Origin: DATEXQ01 sp036846005
GTDB taxonomy: Bacteria > Patescibacteriota > Microgenomatia > UBA8517
DNA: 6,890 bases
Assembly: GCA_036846005.1 (NCBI GenBank)
Contig: DAIUCV010000024.1
Location: 1-6,890 of the forward strand
Reading direction: 5' to 3'
Made by a program: the position numbers and the translations under genes. Positions 6,148 through 6,890 of this stretch are shown here, in pieces; the stretch's first letter is position 1, and each line of letters begins with the position of its first letter. The notes under the pieces are model-generated. The model saw only the letters and a list, made by a program, of their open reading frames with translations. It searched no databases and was not told the origin of the DNA.

Positions 6148-6156
6148 TGTTATAAT
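6148..6156 (+). promoter_or_regulatory. Extended -10 promoter of tRNA-Ser
   Basis: TGT followed by perfect TATAAT (6151-6156) predicts a start near 6163, a few bases before the mature tRNA at 6167. AATTCTAG, the string that abuts the first two promoters, also occurs here (6123-6130) but about 20 bases further upstream. The transcript probably continues into the membrane protein gene at 6274. Confidence 0.7.
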
Positions 6157-6166
6157 TTACTCGTTT

Positions 6167-6257
6167 GGTGGGGTGGCCGAGTGGTTCAAGGCGAAGGTTC
6201 GCTAAACCTTTGTTCCGTAATAGGGACGCGCAGGTTCGAATCCTGTCCCCACCGCCA
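6167..6257 (+). tRNA. tRNA-Ser (GCU), CCA encoded
   Basis: Acceptor GGTGGGG (6167-6173) pairs with CCCCACC (6247-6253); G6254 is the discriminator and CCA is encoded at 6255-6257. The D stem is GCC/GGC. The anticodon stem is AAGGT/ACCTT with loop TCGCTAA, giving anticodon GCU (6201-6203), which reads AGC and AGU. The long variable arm (GTTCC/GGGAC) confirms the class II serine type. The T arm is GCAGG-TTCGAAT-CCTGT. Position 33 is C (6200) instead of the nearly universal U. Confidence 0.95.
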
Positions 6258-6273
6258 GCACAAATAAAAAATT

Positions 6274-6813
6274 ATGCCTGCTCTAATTGAAGAAACAAAG
6301 CCGAAAGAAGAAGAAAAAGAAAACCAAGAAATAGTTCAGGAAAAAGACCTTTTTGTTTGGTCTTCTCCTGCAAGGCCCTTTAAAAGAAGAGATAGGGAAT
6401 TTTATATCACCATCTGTGCCATAGCGGGTATCGTAGGTTTAATTCTTTTTTTAACTGAAGGTTTAATGCCCGTAATTTTAATCATATCTTTGATATTTCT
6501 TTTTTACGTTTTAAGTACAGTTGAACCGGATGTCATAGAATACAAAATTATCAATAAGGGTATAAAAATTGCGGATGCTAAAGTAGACTGGAATTTATTA
6601 ACCAGATTTTGGTTTTCCAGAAGATATGATAGCGAACTTTTGATAATAGAAGAGAAGATACTACCGGGAAGGGTTGAACTGGTTATTAAAGGAGAAGATA
6701 AAGAAAAATTAAGAGAAGTATTGAAAAAATATGTGATAGAAGAAGAAACCCCTCTTTCTTTTTTAGATAAGTCTGCCAATTGGTTTTCCAGAAAACTGCC
6801 TGGAAATAAATAA
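6274..6813 (+). CDS. Two-TM membrane protein of unknown function with C-terminal beta-rich domain
   Basis: 179 aa. Residues 1-25 are Glu/Lys-rich and probably disordered. A conserved-looking segment FVWSSPARPFKRRDREFY (27-44) leads into two close membrane helices, about 43-61 and 64-82. Residues about 85-155 look like a mainly beta domain (EPDVIEYKIINKGIKIADAKVDWNLLTRFWF), ending in an amphipathic helix (KEKLREVLKKYV). This plan, two helices then a small cytoplasmic beta domain, resembles YcxB- or PH-like membrane proteins, but I see no decisive motif. It lies 16 nt behind tRNA-Ser with no Shine-Dalgarno (AT-rich CAAATAAAAAATT before ATG), so it is probably cotranscribed with the tRNA and freed by tRNA 3' processing. 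It is real by length and composition; function unknown. Confidence 0.8.
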   Translation: MPALIEETKPKEEEKENQEIVQEKDLFVWSSPARPFKRRDREFYITICAIAGIVGLILFLTEGLMPVILIISLIFLFYVLSTVEPDVIEYKIINKGIKIADAKVDWNLLTRFWFSRRYDSELLIIEEKILPGRVELVIKGEDKEKLREVLKKYVIEEETPLSFLDKSANWFSRKLPGNK

Positions 6814-6819
6814 CTTGCC

Positions 6820-6836
6820 CCAATTTTTTTAATTGG
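6820..6836. repeat. Short inverted repeat just before tRNA-Arg
   Basis: CCAATT and AATTGG flank a T5 loop. The last base overlaps the first base of the tRNA. It is weak and lacks a following T tract, so it is not a clear terminator on the + strand. Confidence 0.3.
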
Positions 6837-6890
6837 CGTTCGTAGCTCAACTGGATAGAGCGTCAGGTTGCGGACTTGAAGGTTGTGAGT
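6836..6890 (+). tRNA. tRNA-Arg (GCG), 3' part cut by window end
   Basis: Visible parts are the acceptor 5' strand GCGTTCG (6836-6842), TA at 8-9, D stem GCTC/GAGC with AACTGGAT loop, and anticodon stem TCAGG/CTTGA around loop TTGCGGA. The anticodon is GCG (6870-6872). A20 in the D loop and C35 fit arginine identity. The T arm and 3' acceptor strand fall outside the window. Most bacteria use ACG (read as inosine) for this codon box, so G34 is uncommon. Confidence 0.88.

Noticed and set aside
6504..6779. Reverse-strand open frame of 91 codons
   Set aside because: Ser/Leu-rich shadow of the membrane protein gene; no support.
1..6890. CRISPR array, transposon, phage or defence system
   Set aside because: No regularly spaced repeats, transposase or integrase motifs, nuclease or toxin signatures were seen.

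Overview
The window is about 6.9 kb of AT-rich, densely packed bacterial DNA with every gene on the + strand. It most resembles a Candidate Phyla Radiation (Patescibacteria, perhaps Microgenomates-like) genome. Reasons are the very short spacers, the near-leaderless starts right behind strong extended -10 boxes, small membrane proteins without clear homologues, and a SpoIID-domain protein in a setting with no sporulation genes. The lineage is an inference from style; no 16S rRNA or marker phylogeny is available here.

Region 1 (1-1814): a promoter and one gene for a secreted coiled-coil plus SpoIID/LytB-domain protein, a probable peptidoglycan-cleaving enzyme. Region 2 (1799-5406): a second, nearly identical promoter starts a tight operon. 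It holds a two-TM membrane protein with a bacterial PH-like domain, a 74-aa two-TM protein, a 633-aa protein (degenerate PP2C-like domain, one TM helix, probable beta-propeller) and smpB. The ssrA gene (tmRNA) follows 16 nt after smpB. All three gene junctions in this operon are 4-nt stop/start overlaps. Region 3 (5407-6119): a ComF-family phosphoribosyltransferase. Region 4 (6120-6890): its own promoter, tRNA-Ser(GCU), a two-TM protein of unknown function 16 nt downstream, and the 5' part of a tRNA-Arg with anticodon GCG, cut by the window end.

The firmest functional unit is smpB-ssrA: SmpB binds tmRNA and together they rescue stalled ribosomes. The tmRNA is well supported by acceptor and T-arm pairing, helix H2, two pseudoknots and a readable tag frame (VNSNNYALAYA). 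The three membrane proteins ahead of smpB look like a co-translated envelope module of unknown function. The 633-aa protein appears to have lost most PP2C metal ligands and may be a pseudoenzyme that couples a cytoplasmic domain to an external propeller.

There is no CRISPR array, insertion sequence, phage gene or defence system. The points most worth checking are the PP2C-like/propeller fusion, the shared leaderless promoter motif, the unusual tmRNA tag and SmpB tail, C33 in tRNA-Ser, and the GCG anticodon of tRNA-Arg.
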